This document shows positions 54,776 through 64,000 of a stretch of DNA of 64,000 bases, piece by piece. The notes beneath the pieces were generated by a model. The model had not been told where the DNA came from. It was given only the letters and a program-made list of their open reading frames with translations, and searched no databases. Both the position numbers and the translations under genes were made by a program. This DNA comes from Chlorella sorokiniana (lineage: Eukaryota; Chlorophyta; Trebouxiophyceae; Chlorellales; Chlorellaceae), in assembly GCA_025917655.1 (NCBI GenBank), contig CP084617.1:1116001-1180000 (forward strand), read 5' to 3'. Numbering within the stretch: the stretch's first letter is position 1; the number at the start of each line of letters is the position of its first letter.

Positions 54776-57700
54776 TCACCGCATCCATTGGCTCTGCACC
54801 GAGATGATTTTGCCGACGCTGGGCACGCCCCGGCTGGACAAGAGCACCAGCATGTACCTGCGGCACGCGGGAGGAGGAGCAAAGCAAGCGGGGCAGGTGG
54901 CGTGGGATGCGTGCTCTCAAACCCGGGGCCTGCCTGCGCAGCTGGTGATGCGGTCAGCACTCGCACGCAGCGTGCCCGCCCCCTCTCCCGCTCACAGTCC
55001 GGGCGGCATCTGGTTGCTGCTGGGCGGCGTGGCAACCACCAGCCCCCACGGTTGAAAGAGGTGATGGGCAGCCAGAGGGCTCGGGCGTCTGCAGACAGGA
55101 GGAGGACAGGGGCAGCGTAAGTGGACTGGTGGCAGTCATAGAGTAGCAGTCGCTGCTGAAGGGTGCAGGCACAGCTTGGCCCCCAGGCCGGCTTGCATTT
55201 TCGAAAAGCCTGACACCCTGCCGCACCGCGCCCCCGCCCCACCCTCACCAAAGGCCACGCTGTGCGTCATGGAGGTGGTGCGTATGAGGATGGCCCTCAG
55301 CACGGGGTCCTCGGAACGGTACTGCACCGTCAGGTTGACCCCGGGCCGCATGGCGGGGGCCAGCTGCTGGATGACGGGGCGCGGGCCGCGGCCGAGGTAC
55401 GGCGGCGAGTACACCTCCGCCGTCGTGTCCCACGTCACGTCCGACCCAGCCACCATCACGCGGCAGTCGGGCAGCAGCACGGCGGAGGAGTGGTACAGGC
55501 GCGGGCGCCGCATCTCCGCCAGGCTGCCGCGCGCGCTCCACTGCCCTGCGGCCGGTTGGAGCGGCAGAGAGAAGGCTGAGCAGTGCGGCGCTGGTCGGCA
55601 CGTCGCCGTCGCTGCCGGGCCCCGGGCCTGCGCCCCCTGCCCCCCCGCGCCCCCACCCCCCACCCACACCACCCACACACACACACATACGCTAGCCCCC
55701 GCTGCCTGTATCTCAACCCCTGCATACCTACACACGTGCGCTGGCCCCCAACCTCCCTCACCCCACGCCCCAAGAAACACTAGGCTGCTGGCCCCTCCTG
55801 GCACGGCAGCGCCGTCCCTCCCAGCAGCCCAGCGACAGGCCCTTGCCCTCCTTTCCCTCAAGCAGAGGCCTCACCGGTGGCGGGGTCGAAGATGGCAGGC
55901 TCGTACACCGGCTTGCTGGCGGAGCTGCATCGCTCGTTGTCGCACCACCAGCTGGACCCGTCCTTGAACCGCATGTTCTGCGACTCCATGCTCCACCCCT
56001 GGCAACGATGAACGGAGGGGGGCATCGGTAAATGCGTGGCCGCAGAGGGCAGCAGGATGCAGTGTACACGGCAGAGGGGTGCAAGGGGAGCCGGGCCTCC
56101 TGGGCAATGCACGTCAACCCACACGACCAGCCGGTGAGTCCCTGCGTAAGCGGCGCAGCGCTGGGCGGTCGCTTACCGCGATGCCCTGCTCCGCGCCGTT
56201 GAACACGCCCACGGTTCCGTCGCACAGGATGAGAGCGTCGCCCATCACGCGGCGGCGAGGCATGCGCCCCACGCTGCGCCAGCCGGTGCCCGGGCCCCCG
56301 CTCAGCTGCGGACACGTGAAAGGGCCGGGCGGGGCGGCGATTGAGTTGGAGCGGAAATGGCGTGTGGGAGATGGCATTTATGCGGGAGGAAGATACACAT
56401 GTGCGGCACAGATCGGGTTCATGGCTGCACCCCCCTCCTCAGCGGTGGCCACTGCGCAGCTGCATTTGGCAGGGCCCGAACGCAGGAGTGGAAGGAAAGC
56501 AGGCTGCTGCCCTCACGTCCACGACCTCGGCCTTGTCGGAGGCGGGGGTGTCCTCGCTGGCCCAGTCCTTGCTGGTGCCGCCTGCCGCCAGGAACTCCAG
56601 CTTGGTCCAGGGCGGGAACATGGGCAGGGTGGTGCCCGCGCCTGTCGGGTGGAGAGTTGGAGGATTAAAGAAAGGGCGGGGCGCAGGCGGCGGGCGGCCA
56701 GCATGCACGGAGCACCCTCGAAAAAAATGGGGCTGTGGCGCCTGAGCCAGCGCGTGGTTTGCTGTGCAGCGCAGCGGCGGCCGGAGCAGCAAGAGGGCAG
56801 CCAGGCAGGAGCTGCTGCTGGTGCTGGGGGCTGGGGCTGGGCCCTGCATGCGCCGCCGCCAACCCTGCCGCGCGCTCACCTGTCTGGGGGTAGGACCAGG
56901 GTGCGCCGGGCCGCGGCTGGAACTCAAAGGCCTTGATCCACTGGTTGGTGTCCACCCAGTTGTACTTCCACTGCAAGAGCAGGCAGTGCAACGGACTGGT
57001 TGAAGGCAGCTGGCGCCACGCTCTGACGGCATTGCGGCGGGCATGGCCAGCTAACACGCCACTTCCGGCGCACATGCTGCTGCAGGCAGCTAGGGCGCGC
57101 AACTCTCTCATCCTTTCTGACGGGCCGCAGCGGCCGGCGGCCGGCCCCGCGCTCACCAGCAGGCGCCCCGCAGACACTGCCAGGTTTCCGTCGGGGTGAC
57201 GACGACAAAGGGGTAGGTGTTGATGGGGTGGGCTGCGCCCAGCTGGGCAGACATGTCCCATTTGTCGCCCGAGAACTTGCTGTGGGTGGGAGTGGGGTGG
57301 GCGGGTGGAGGTCGGGTTGGGCAAGCGCACAGGGGCTGAGGCGTGGGGCGTCCAAGACCCCACGCCTGCTCGGCTGCTTGCACCGCACTGCTCTGGCCTG
57401 GGCATTGCAGCACCCTGACCCTGCAGCCCTCGCCACCTCACCCAACCCCACCCAAACCCGCTGCAGCCCTCGCCACCTCACCCAACCCCACCCCACGCCA
57501 CGGCAGCCCTCCCCAGCTAACCCCAACCCCACCCAGTCTCACCCAACCCCAACCTCTCACCTGCTCCAGGGGTCGTACACCTCGTAAGTGGGGTTGTCCA
57601 GGGCGGGGTTGGACCAGGGGTGGCGCGTGATGCCGTCGTAGCCGGCGTCGCCGGGGTCGGGCACGCCGCCAACCACAATGATGCGGCCGTCGGGCAGGGT

Positions 57701-59056
57701 GGTGGGGCTGGGGTACCAGCTGCAGAGGGGGGCACGCAGGGGAGGGGGCGGAGGGGGAGAGGAGGAGGAGGCTCAACCCAGGGTGGTGCAAGGGCCCGAT
57801 GCTGCTGGCATGGACGGGGGGTGGGGTGGGGTGGGGGAGAGGGGGCCGTACTGTGTGCTTGCTGCAGGGTAACTTCGCACGGTGGTTCCAGGCCGCACCC
57901 TCACAGCCTTCCTCCCCATTGACAGGCTGGAGGCTGGCACAGAAGCGGGCCCCTCGGGGTCCTCCCCCAGCCCAACCCCGCAGGCGAGTGCTCACACCCC
58001 CATTCACCGCCATCCACCTGCAACAGCAGCTGCTGTGCTGTTCCCCCCGTACCGCCACCCACCGCGGCGAGCTCATGCGGGACATGTCCAGGGAGCGGCT
58101 GGCGTGGTTGTACCGCCGGAACCAGCGCATCTCGGTGGGGTCGTCGTCGTCGTGGCCCCCGAAAATCAGCACCTCTCCGCTGTGCGTGGTCACCTGGCCT
58201 GCGGCGAACGCGGGAGGCAGGCGGGCGGCAGTCTGCGTGCTGCGGAGGCGGAGCGGCGGCGACGGCGGTCCCCAAAATCGGGGATTTCTGCCGGGCCCCA
58301 GCCTTTGGGTGTGTGGGCGCGCGGCCGCGTGGCGCCGCTCACCGCTGCAGAACGCGTTCTCCCCGCCGTGGATGCCCTTGCGCCCAAGCAGCGCCTCGTG
58401 CCGCGTTGTCGCAGGGTTCCACAGAGAGCTTGGTTCCATGGTGTCCAGAAACTGCATAAAGAAAGCAAGAAAACAGTGGAGGGCAACTGTGGTCGCAGGG
58501 CTTAAGGTGGGCGCGGGCGACGGAGGTGGCGCCGGGCGAGGGAGGAAAGCAGGGCCCACGGGGCTGCGGGACGGCAGATGCCTGTCCCGGCGCAGCTGGA
58601 GGCAGCCGCCGCGGCCTCACCCCCAGCCCACGACTTGGCCGTCGTTCAGGATGGCAGAGTGAATGAAGATGGCCCCCGTGTCGCCGCCAGACTCCCAGCG
58701 GCCTGCACGAAGGGCAGGCTCAGCGGCGGATGCCTACTACGAAGGGGCAGCAATTTCCGCGGGCAGAAGTCATGCCATGGAAGCGTGATGACCCACCTGC
58801 ACCCTCAAGCCCCGGCAAGAGCTTTCGCCTGTTCGAACTTCCCTGCAATGTCTGCGTGTCAGAGGCAGGAAGCAGGCACAGGGAAGAGAGAGGTGTCAGT
58901 GGCTGAGCAGGACCTGCCCAGCCACTGCGCGGCACGGGCGGCGGCGCGGCCGAACCCATCCAACAGTGGCACATGCGCTTTACCATGGCTGCCCATCAGC
59001 CTTGTGAACATCCCCTTTACATCAGCAGAGTTCCCGTTCAAAGCGCTTGGGGACAT
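54776..59056 (-). CDS. GLOX: Glyoxal oxidase-type copper radical oxidase
   Basis: Oxidises aldehydes to acids with release of H2O2; extracellular in fungi and plants. Core exons in order: ESGGDTGAIFIHSAILNDGQ (58700); DTMEPSSLWNPATTRHEALL and GIHGGENAFCSG (58459-58343); TTHSGEVLIFGGHDDDDPTE (58200); RWYPSPTTLPDGRIIVVGGV and NPTYEVYDPWS (57720-57562); AQLGAAHPINTYPFVVVTPT (57283); WVDTNQWIKAFEFQPRPGAP; GWRSVGRMPRRRVMGDALIL and TVGVFNGAEQGIA; SMESQNMRFKDGSSWWCDNE; SLAEMRRPRLYHSSAVLLPD; VYSPPYLGRGPRPVIQQLAP and LIRTTSMTHSVAFG (to 55250); and YMLVLLSSRGVPSVGKIISV (54857-54776). Expected ligands are present: the Cys of FCSG and Tyr of WYPS (thioether cofactor), the Tyr-His of LYHSS and the His of MTHS. 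The N-terminal Kelch-like propeller is followed by a DUF1929 domain. One base is missing at 55043-55047. The first exon with the signal peptide is not resolved; 59056 is a guess. Confidence 0.88.
57421..57520. repeat. 40-bp direct repeat in a glyoxal oxidase intron
   Basis: The segment beginning CTGCAGCCCTCGCCACCTCA at 57421 recurs at 57461 with the following CCCAACCCCACCC, and a weaker CAGCCCTCCCC copy begins near 57502. It lies in the intron after the exon that ends near 57562. Confidence 0.75.
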
Positions 59057-60087
59057 CTCTCATTCAACGATAGATGCCGCGCACCTTGCGCTGTTTCACG
59101 GCCGCCGTACAGTCTATGGCCAACATTAACGTTGTAATGAGCGTGAGCCAACACTTCGGGTGCGCCATCCCGCGATGCGGCGTCTTGTGTCGGAGTCTGC
59201 GCGATAGGTTTTTTGGCCGTCCACTAGTGCTTGACTTGCAGGAGAACTTCACTAGACGATCTCAAAGAAGCAGCGGAATATTTGAAGGAGGGAAATGGAG
59301 CGGAGGGCTCAAGTAAGCAGGCTTGTGGCGCCCTGCTGGCGGCTCTGGCCGCCGCAGCTCTGCAACTTCCCCCTGTCCTGCCTGTAAATTTCCGGGCCTT
59401 AAAGCGCCGTCTGTGACGCTACTGATGATTATAAGTGCGTTTCTGTGAAATCGAAGAGCCGAAAGCAGGATTCGCCCTCCACCATCCCGCTCATCACGTA
59501 ATCTAAGTGGCGCCTTCAGTCAGGCGGTGCACTTGCAGGGCCAGGGAAGCTGCAGCCTGGCAGGGGGCTGAGGAATTTCAGTCTGATTCAGCCATTGTTG
59601 ATCCCTAGATTGCCACACTGCGACGGCAGCTTGCAACACAGCCTCCAGGGGTGCCGTCAGCGGCAAGGTTGGAGTAGGCGGGTTCCTGTTCACGCACGCT
59701 GCTGGATGATGCCTCCCGACGACTACTATAATCGTGTGTGTGGCGTTAAGATGGGGCGGGTTGGGGGTTAGGGTTTGGGAGGTCGAGGGGATGCGTGGCA
59801 AGGTGCTACGAGGGCAGCGTTGACGGCAGGCAACAGAGTAGGCGGCGGCATTGGCGGCAAGCTGTTGAGGAGCTGGTCAGGCCGAGATGGTTACATGCTG
59901 ACCAACATGTAGCGCCCTTAAACCAACGCATGGTAAACAACAGCCAGCGCGGTCAAAGTCGTGTAAGATTCCAAACCAATAGTCCGTCTAAGGCCCAACA
60001 TATTCACAGGTCGTAGCGCAAACAACTCTGGAAGCAAATGCAGCACAATTGTGCACAGGAAGTTGAATCAATGGACGAATCAGTGCA
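59057..60087. other. Intergenic region, no supported gene
   Basis: Between the glyoxal oxidase 5' end and the hydrolase 3' end. Base composition is the most AT-rich of any long stretch here. It should hold the oxidase promoter and first exon, and a minus-strand TGTAA word (59893-59889) suits the hydrolase 3' end. No coding sequence is supported. Confidence 0.4.
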
Positions 60088-63021
60088 TCACGGGTTGATA
60101 GGTAGAACCGGCCTTGCGCAGCAGCGCTGTACGGCGCAGCACGCCCAACAGTGCCGGCATGCTGGATCGGAAAGGCCAAGAGGCCATGGAAAGGCTGTGG
60201 GTGCCTCAAGAGTGCCGGCGGCGTGCGGGAGCGGGGCCAGGCGCCGGCGCCGGCGTTGGCAGCGCTTCAGGCGCAGGTGCGCCGCCCGGGCGCCGCCCTC
60301 CACCACCCTGTCTGCTGTGAGGGCGGTGAGGTTGTACTGCTCGACAGTGTACCGCTCCAGCAGCTCCTCCAGGTCAGCAGCGCCCGCGCCTCCAACCACT
60401 TGAGGGCCACGGTCACGTAGTCTGCGGGGGAGCGCAGGAAAGTGAGGCGTGGGTAGAAAGAAGGGCAGCCAAGGGCAGGAGAGGCTGGCGGCTCAAGCGG
60501 GCAACCCAACAGGGCTGCCGGCCACCGCTCACAGCCCGTCCTGCCCGCGCCGGCCGCCGCCTGCATCCACCAGCATGCCAGCGCGGACGCAGCTGGAAAG
60601 GCTGCGCACGCGCTGTCGGCGGCTGCGCACCCGCCACCGCGTCGTGCCGCGCATAGGCCACGTTGAGGGCCTGCTGTATGCCGCAGCGGCGGTACACCAG
60701 GCTGAGGGTGGGGCTGTCGTCGGCCAGCCACGGCAGCGCCGCCTTCAGCTTCACGTCCCAGTCGTAGGCGGGGGAGGTGGTGTTCTGCAGGAGGGCGCAG
60801 CTTGGTGGCAGGTGCTGTGCTGCGCAATCTGCAAGACGTCCTGCAAGGCGGTGGTGCATACAAATCGCCCAAAGCCCGCGCCCCCAAGAAAACTCTGTCC
60901 TCACCCGCCGCACGATTCGGTTCCGCTCAGGGTCTCCGAGCAGCCAGCCCTGCTCATCCAGCATGCCGATGCCCAGCATGGCCTCCTGTATCAGCGCTGA
61001 TTGGAGCTGGGTGATGGCGGGGATGCGGTCCGACAAGAAGGTGGGGCCCACGCGGCGGCGCGGCGACTGCATGCAAGTGTTTTTGGGGGGGGGGGGGGAC
61101 CTGTTCAGCAAACGCACGCAGGGCCAAGGACGCCGCTAGGATCGACGGGCAAAGCACGCAGCAAGGCAACGGCAGCAGGGCGCCAACCCAGGCCGTCTGC
61201 CAGCCTTGAGCAGGCCCTCCTGACAGCCGCGCACGGCAGCAGGCAGGCGCGATGCCGCCGCGACACCGCCCCGCGGTCCCGCTGCAGCAGCGGCGCACCG
61301 TGACGGCAACGGCGGGCACGCCGCCCTTGCGCAGGAACTCCAGCACCTGGGGGCGTCCAGGCGCGCGTTGCCGCCCTCCATCAGCACAAAGATGGTGGGG
61401 GAAGCCGGGGTAGCGCAGCCGCCCCTCGGCGTCGCCGGCGTTGAAGTCGGTGGGCACAGACTCCTCTGCGGGGGGGGCACGAGCGGGCGGAGGGGGCCGG
61501 GGAGCAGTGCATCTTTGGCGACGGGAAGCGCGGGATATGGGGGCTACTGCCTGAGGCCGCAGGCAGCTGCAGGCGGCTCCCAGGAGCAGATTCAAGACAG
61601 CACACAGTCCGCGGCAGCCCGCCGAGTACGCGCTGCCCCGTGGCCAGCAAGAGCGGTCGGGTCCGCAGCGTGGCAATGGGCTACGTCAACGCAGCGTGGC
61701 ACAGCGCAGCGCAGCGCAGCTGCACAGCGGATCGCCAGCTGCTCAAGGCACTGGAAGCCCGCGCGTGCAGCAGCAGCGGCAGTGGATCGCGCACCTACAA
61801 TGATGCCGGAGACGCGGGGCATCCACTCCTGCCCCCCTCCTCCGCGCCCCCTCCTCCGCCGCCGCCGCCCGCCGCTCCGCCTCCTGCTCCAGCGCCGCCG
61901 CCAGCTTGAGGGCCAGCGTGCCGCCCGAGGACACCCCCAGCAGCAGGATCGGGCGGTCCGCCAGGCCCTGGGCCCCGATGAACAGGCGGATCATCTCAAT
62001 GACCTGCGCGGGCGGAGGGGCGAAGCGGGCGTGGGAACGCCGCGGCTGCGCCCGACTCCTCCGCCTTGCCCCACACCCTCTGCCCTCCCTGTGCTGCCCC
62101 TCTCCTTCGTCAAAGCCCTCCCTCCTTCCCTTTCCCGGGCATGCAACCTCCAAACAGGAGGTGCAGCGGAGGGGACAGGGGGCAGCCCCACAACGAGGGG
62201 CAGCCCCACAACGCAAGGCAGCCCCGCAACGAGAGGCAGCCCCGCAACGACAGGCAGCCCCGCAACGAGAGGCGCCGGCGCAACGACGGGCAGCACCGCG
62301 CCTTGGGCTGGTCGTTCACGTAGTAGCCTCGGTTGGCTGAGGACCAGCAGAGGTGGCGGGCGTCCTGGGGGTCCAGCGCCAGCACGGCGTATCCCAGGGC
62401 CAGGGCCTGCTTGGTCTGAGCCACATGCTCGGGAAGCCTGCAGGCAGAAGTGGGGGAAACAAACATGGTTTGCGGGGGTGGACACAGCCATATGCCATGT
62501 CACACGCTGCATACGCCCGCAGGGCCATGCGTGTTCAGACGCGTGTGCTGAAGGTGGGTCCTGACAGTCGTGACCGCTGCGCAGCCGACGCAGGGTAGAG
62601 GGAAGGCTGCGGCGCGGCTCCGCAGCAGACAGCAGGAGCGGTGCCCGCCCCGCCCGCCGCGCCCCGCCGTCCACGCTTCACAGCCCGTCGAACGGCTGCG
62701 GCTGGGCCCGGCGGCGGCTCGCATCTGTCTGCGCACCCACCCACCCAGGCATTCCGGGCAGTCCACGGGGTGCCAGGGGAAGAAGGCCTTGGAGTAGCGG
62801 CCGCAGCCATGGAAGATGACCAGCGTGCCCACGGGGTCCTCCGGCACCTGGTAGTAGTGCCAGCGGTCAAACATGTACCAGCGCTGCGGCTTCAGGCCGC
62901 GGTTGGTGGGGGCGTCGTGCACGGGGGCAGAGGGATCGGCGGGGGCCGGCGCTGGCGCGGCTCCTGCAGCGGCGGCAGCCACGGCCGCCGCCGCCAGCAG
63001 CAGCAAGGCCGCCCGGCGCAT
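60088..63021 (-). CDS. Secreted alpha/beta hydrolase
   Basis: Start at 63021 with a clear signal peptide (MRRAALLLLAAAAVAAAAAG) and an Ala/Pro linker. Exons give RWHYYQVPEDPVGTLVIFHG and CGRYSKAFFPWHPVDCPECL (to about 62750), LPEHVAQTKQALALGYAVLA with LDPQDARHLCWSSANRGYYV (62440-62315), VIEMIRLFIGAQGLADRPIL and LLGVSSGGTLALKLAAALEQ (62005-61800), TDFNAGDAEGRLRYPGF (about 61450), RRVGPTFLSDRIPAITQLQS and IQEAMLGIGMLDEQGWLLGD (61070-60905), AYDWDVKLKAALPWLADDSP and RRCGIQQALNVAYARHD (60785-60640), and VTVALKWLEAR. One base is missing at 60383-60385; the next frame gives AADLEELLERYTVEQYNLTA. The HG near strand 3 (FHGCG) and GVSSG (GxSxG, nucleophile Ser) are the oxyanion and elbow motifs; the LPWLADDSP stretch may offer the acid. 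Substrate unknown; lipid or ester hydrolase is likely. The exact stop is uncertain (60088 or 60267). Confidence 0.72.
62181..62288. repeat. 18-bp tandem repeat, six units, in hydrolase intron
   Basis: Units start at 62181, 62199, 62217, 62235, 62253 and 62271, with consensus GGCAGCCCCGCAACGAGA. The first five differ at few positions; the sixth is diverged. It lies between the exons that end at about 62315 and start at about 62005. Its period keeps any frame open, which creates long chance frames on both strands. Confidence 0.88.
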
Positions 63022-64000
63022 GGCACCGCGGCAACCGCAAATTGGGGCTCCTCCTGGCAAGCTGCACGGAGATGGACCGAGCCGCGGAAGCCTCTGCCAC
63101 ACGACGGTTGCAGCGCGTCCCCGAGCAGATGGCCAGTTGGAGCAGGGGACGCTTTCCGGCGCAGAGTGTGTAAATGGGCAGCAAGGGGCGAAACGAGTAG
63201 GGAAGCACGCCAAAACCGAGGGGGTCCCTGCCAGTGCATGCTGTGCCGCCTCACCGCCCCAGCAGGCAGGCCAGCAGCCGCCCAGGAAACAGGACCCACG
63301 CTGCGCAATTACATTACTTGCACAGAGCCTTAGACTTGCGTGCATGAAGATCAAAAGGCATTAATCTACAACCTGTCAGGCAGGGATGGCGAGCGAGGCC
63401 CCTGAGCTCGGCAGGTGTTCTCACTGCACTTCGCCGCACTCCGCTTGCCGCAAATTGCAGTGGCACCTACCTGTCATTGGACCAGCTGCCACATACATTG
63501 TCAAGTAAGACCCATATGGACACCCAGAAAATTGTTCCACAAGAGTTTTGAGTAAACAGTCATGTTTCGCTTCTCCGTCCGACTCGATGGACGCTGGGCC
63601 TGCTTCCAGTCATGTGACCGCTTTTCCCTCATCACTTGCGTTTCTTCGCTGCGCACCTACATGTATGTGAAGAGCAGAGGCATTGTCAATTGAGCGCCGC
63701 AGCGGGCCATGCTGCAGCAGCGTCCGCCGTCGCTACCGAGACGAAGCTGATGAGGTGGCGGCGCCTGATACTTCAGGCGGACTTCGTTCCGCGATTTTCG
63801 CGTCGTTTGAATGAGCAGCGTCTGACCACACGATGGTCTCGAATTCCGTAAAGCTGCAGCCTAACCTCGACAGCAGCGATGCCATCAATCACCCGCGGGA
63901 GTTCAGCCTAGTTATGCAGGTGCAACCTTGTGCGCGTTGTACAAGATCTCTGAATGCGTTTACAACTATGTAGCTGTCTTTTGCACTTTCACGTAACTAA
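63022..64000. other. Hydrolase upstream region, no further gene seen
   Basis: Contains the hydrolase promoter and leader. The part beyond 63300 is AT-richer and has no supported coding sequence up to the window end. Confidence 0.4.

Noticed and set aside
59757-59785. GGTTAGGGTTTGGG, like a plant-type telomere repeat
   Set aside because: Only about one and a half units in G-rich sequence; no array, so no telomere or interstitial telomere.
61856-61910. Pro-rich plus-strand coding run
   Set aside because: It is antisense to the Glu/Ala/Arg-rich helix of the hydrolase exon (AAALEQEAERRAAAAEE); the family frame is on the minus strand.
1-64000. Transposons, virus-like elements, CRISPR arrays, tRNA or rRNA genes
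   Set aside because: No terminal repeats, transposase, reverse transcriptase or integrase motifs, spaced repeats, or tRNA box sequences were noticed by eye. A computed repeat and tRNA search would be decisive.

Overview
This looks like a piece of nuclear chromosome from a green alga, most likely a trebouxiophyte of the Chlorella type. The DNA is very GC-rich. Genes are broken into many short exons separated by introns of about 80-300 bp with GTGAG or GTGGG donors. Several genes have the chlorophyte polyadenylation word TGTAA after the stop. The products are eukaryotic and include algal or plant types: a VPS26 retromer subunit, a plant-type PRPP synthetase 4, a thylakoid-lumen DUF2358 protein, an EGF-exostosin and a CYP55 P450. 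Exons were joined by eye from splice consensus, reading frame and family resemblance, so outer ends and some exon edges are approximate.

Layout: 1.1-2.2 kb MGST3-like MAPEG protein (+); 2.5-5.7 kb ankyrin-RING protein (-); 7.0-7.5 kb mitochondrial-type ribosomal protein S6 (-); 8.2-8.9 kb small Gln-rich protein (+); 9.5-12.9 kb VPS26 (-); 13.3-15.0 kb mTERF-like protein (+); 15.8-19.2 kb coiled-coil protein of unknown function (-); 20.1-22.0 kb multi-pass membrane protein of unknown function (-); 22.6-26.1 kb two neighbouring, related RRM proteins (-); 26.75-28.2 kb lumenal DUF2358/SnoaL-like protein (-); 28.7-31.2 kb TMEM41/VTT-domain protein (-); 31.8-35.0 kb PRPP synthetase 4 (+); 35.7-38.3 kb tyrosyl-DNA phosphodiesterase 1 (+); 38.6-42.1 kb CYP55 nitric-oxide-reductase-type P450 (-); 42.9-48.9 kb EGF-exostosin (GT47) type II membrane protein (+); 49.3-54.1 kb armadillo-like protein with SAM-like and EF-hand-like regions (-); 54.8-59 kb glyoxal oxidase-type copper radical oxidase (-); 60.1-63.0 kb secreted alpha/beta hydrolase (-).

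There is no operon logic. These are independent housekeeping, organelle, membrane-traffic, DNA-repair, nitric oxide and cell-surface genes. I saw no transposon, virus-like element, CRISPR array, rRNA or tRNA. The most informative anomaly is that almost every conserved gene contains one or more places where the frame is lost by exactly one missing base, nearly always in a short G or C run. This points to a systematic homopolymer undercall rather than biology, and it matters to anyone translating this window. Real biological features worth noting are three well-supported GC-AG introns, an apparent tandem duplication of a two-RRM gene, a VPS26 intron made of copies of the upstream exon edge including its splice donor, and the P450nor-type gene.
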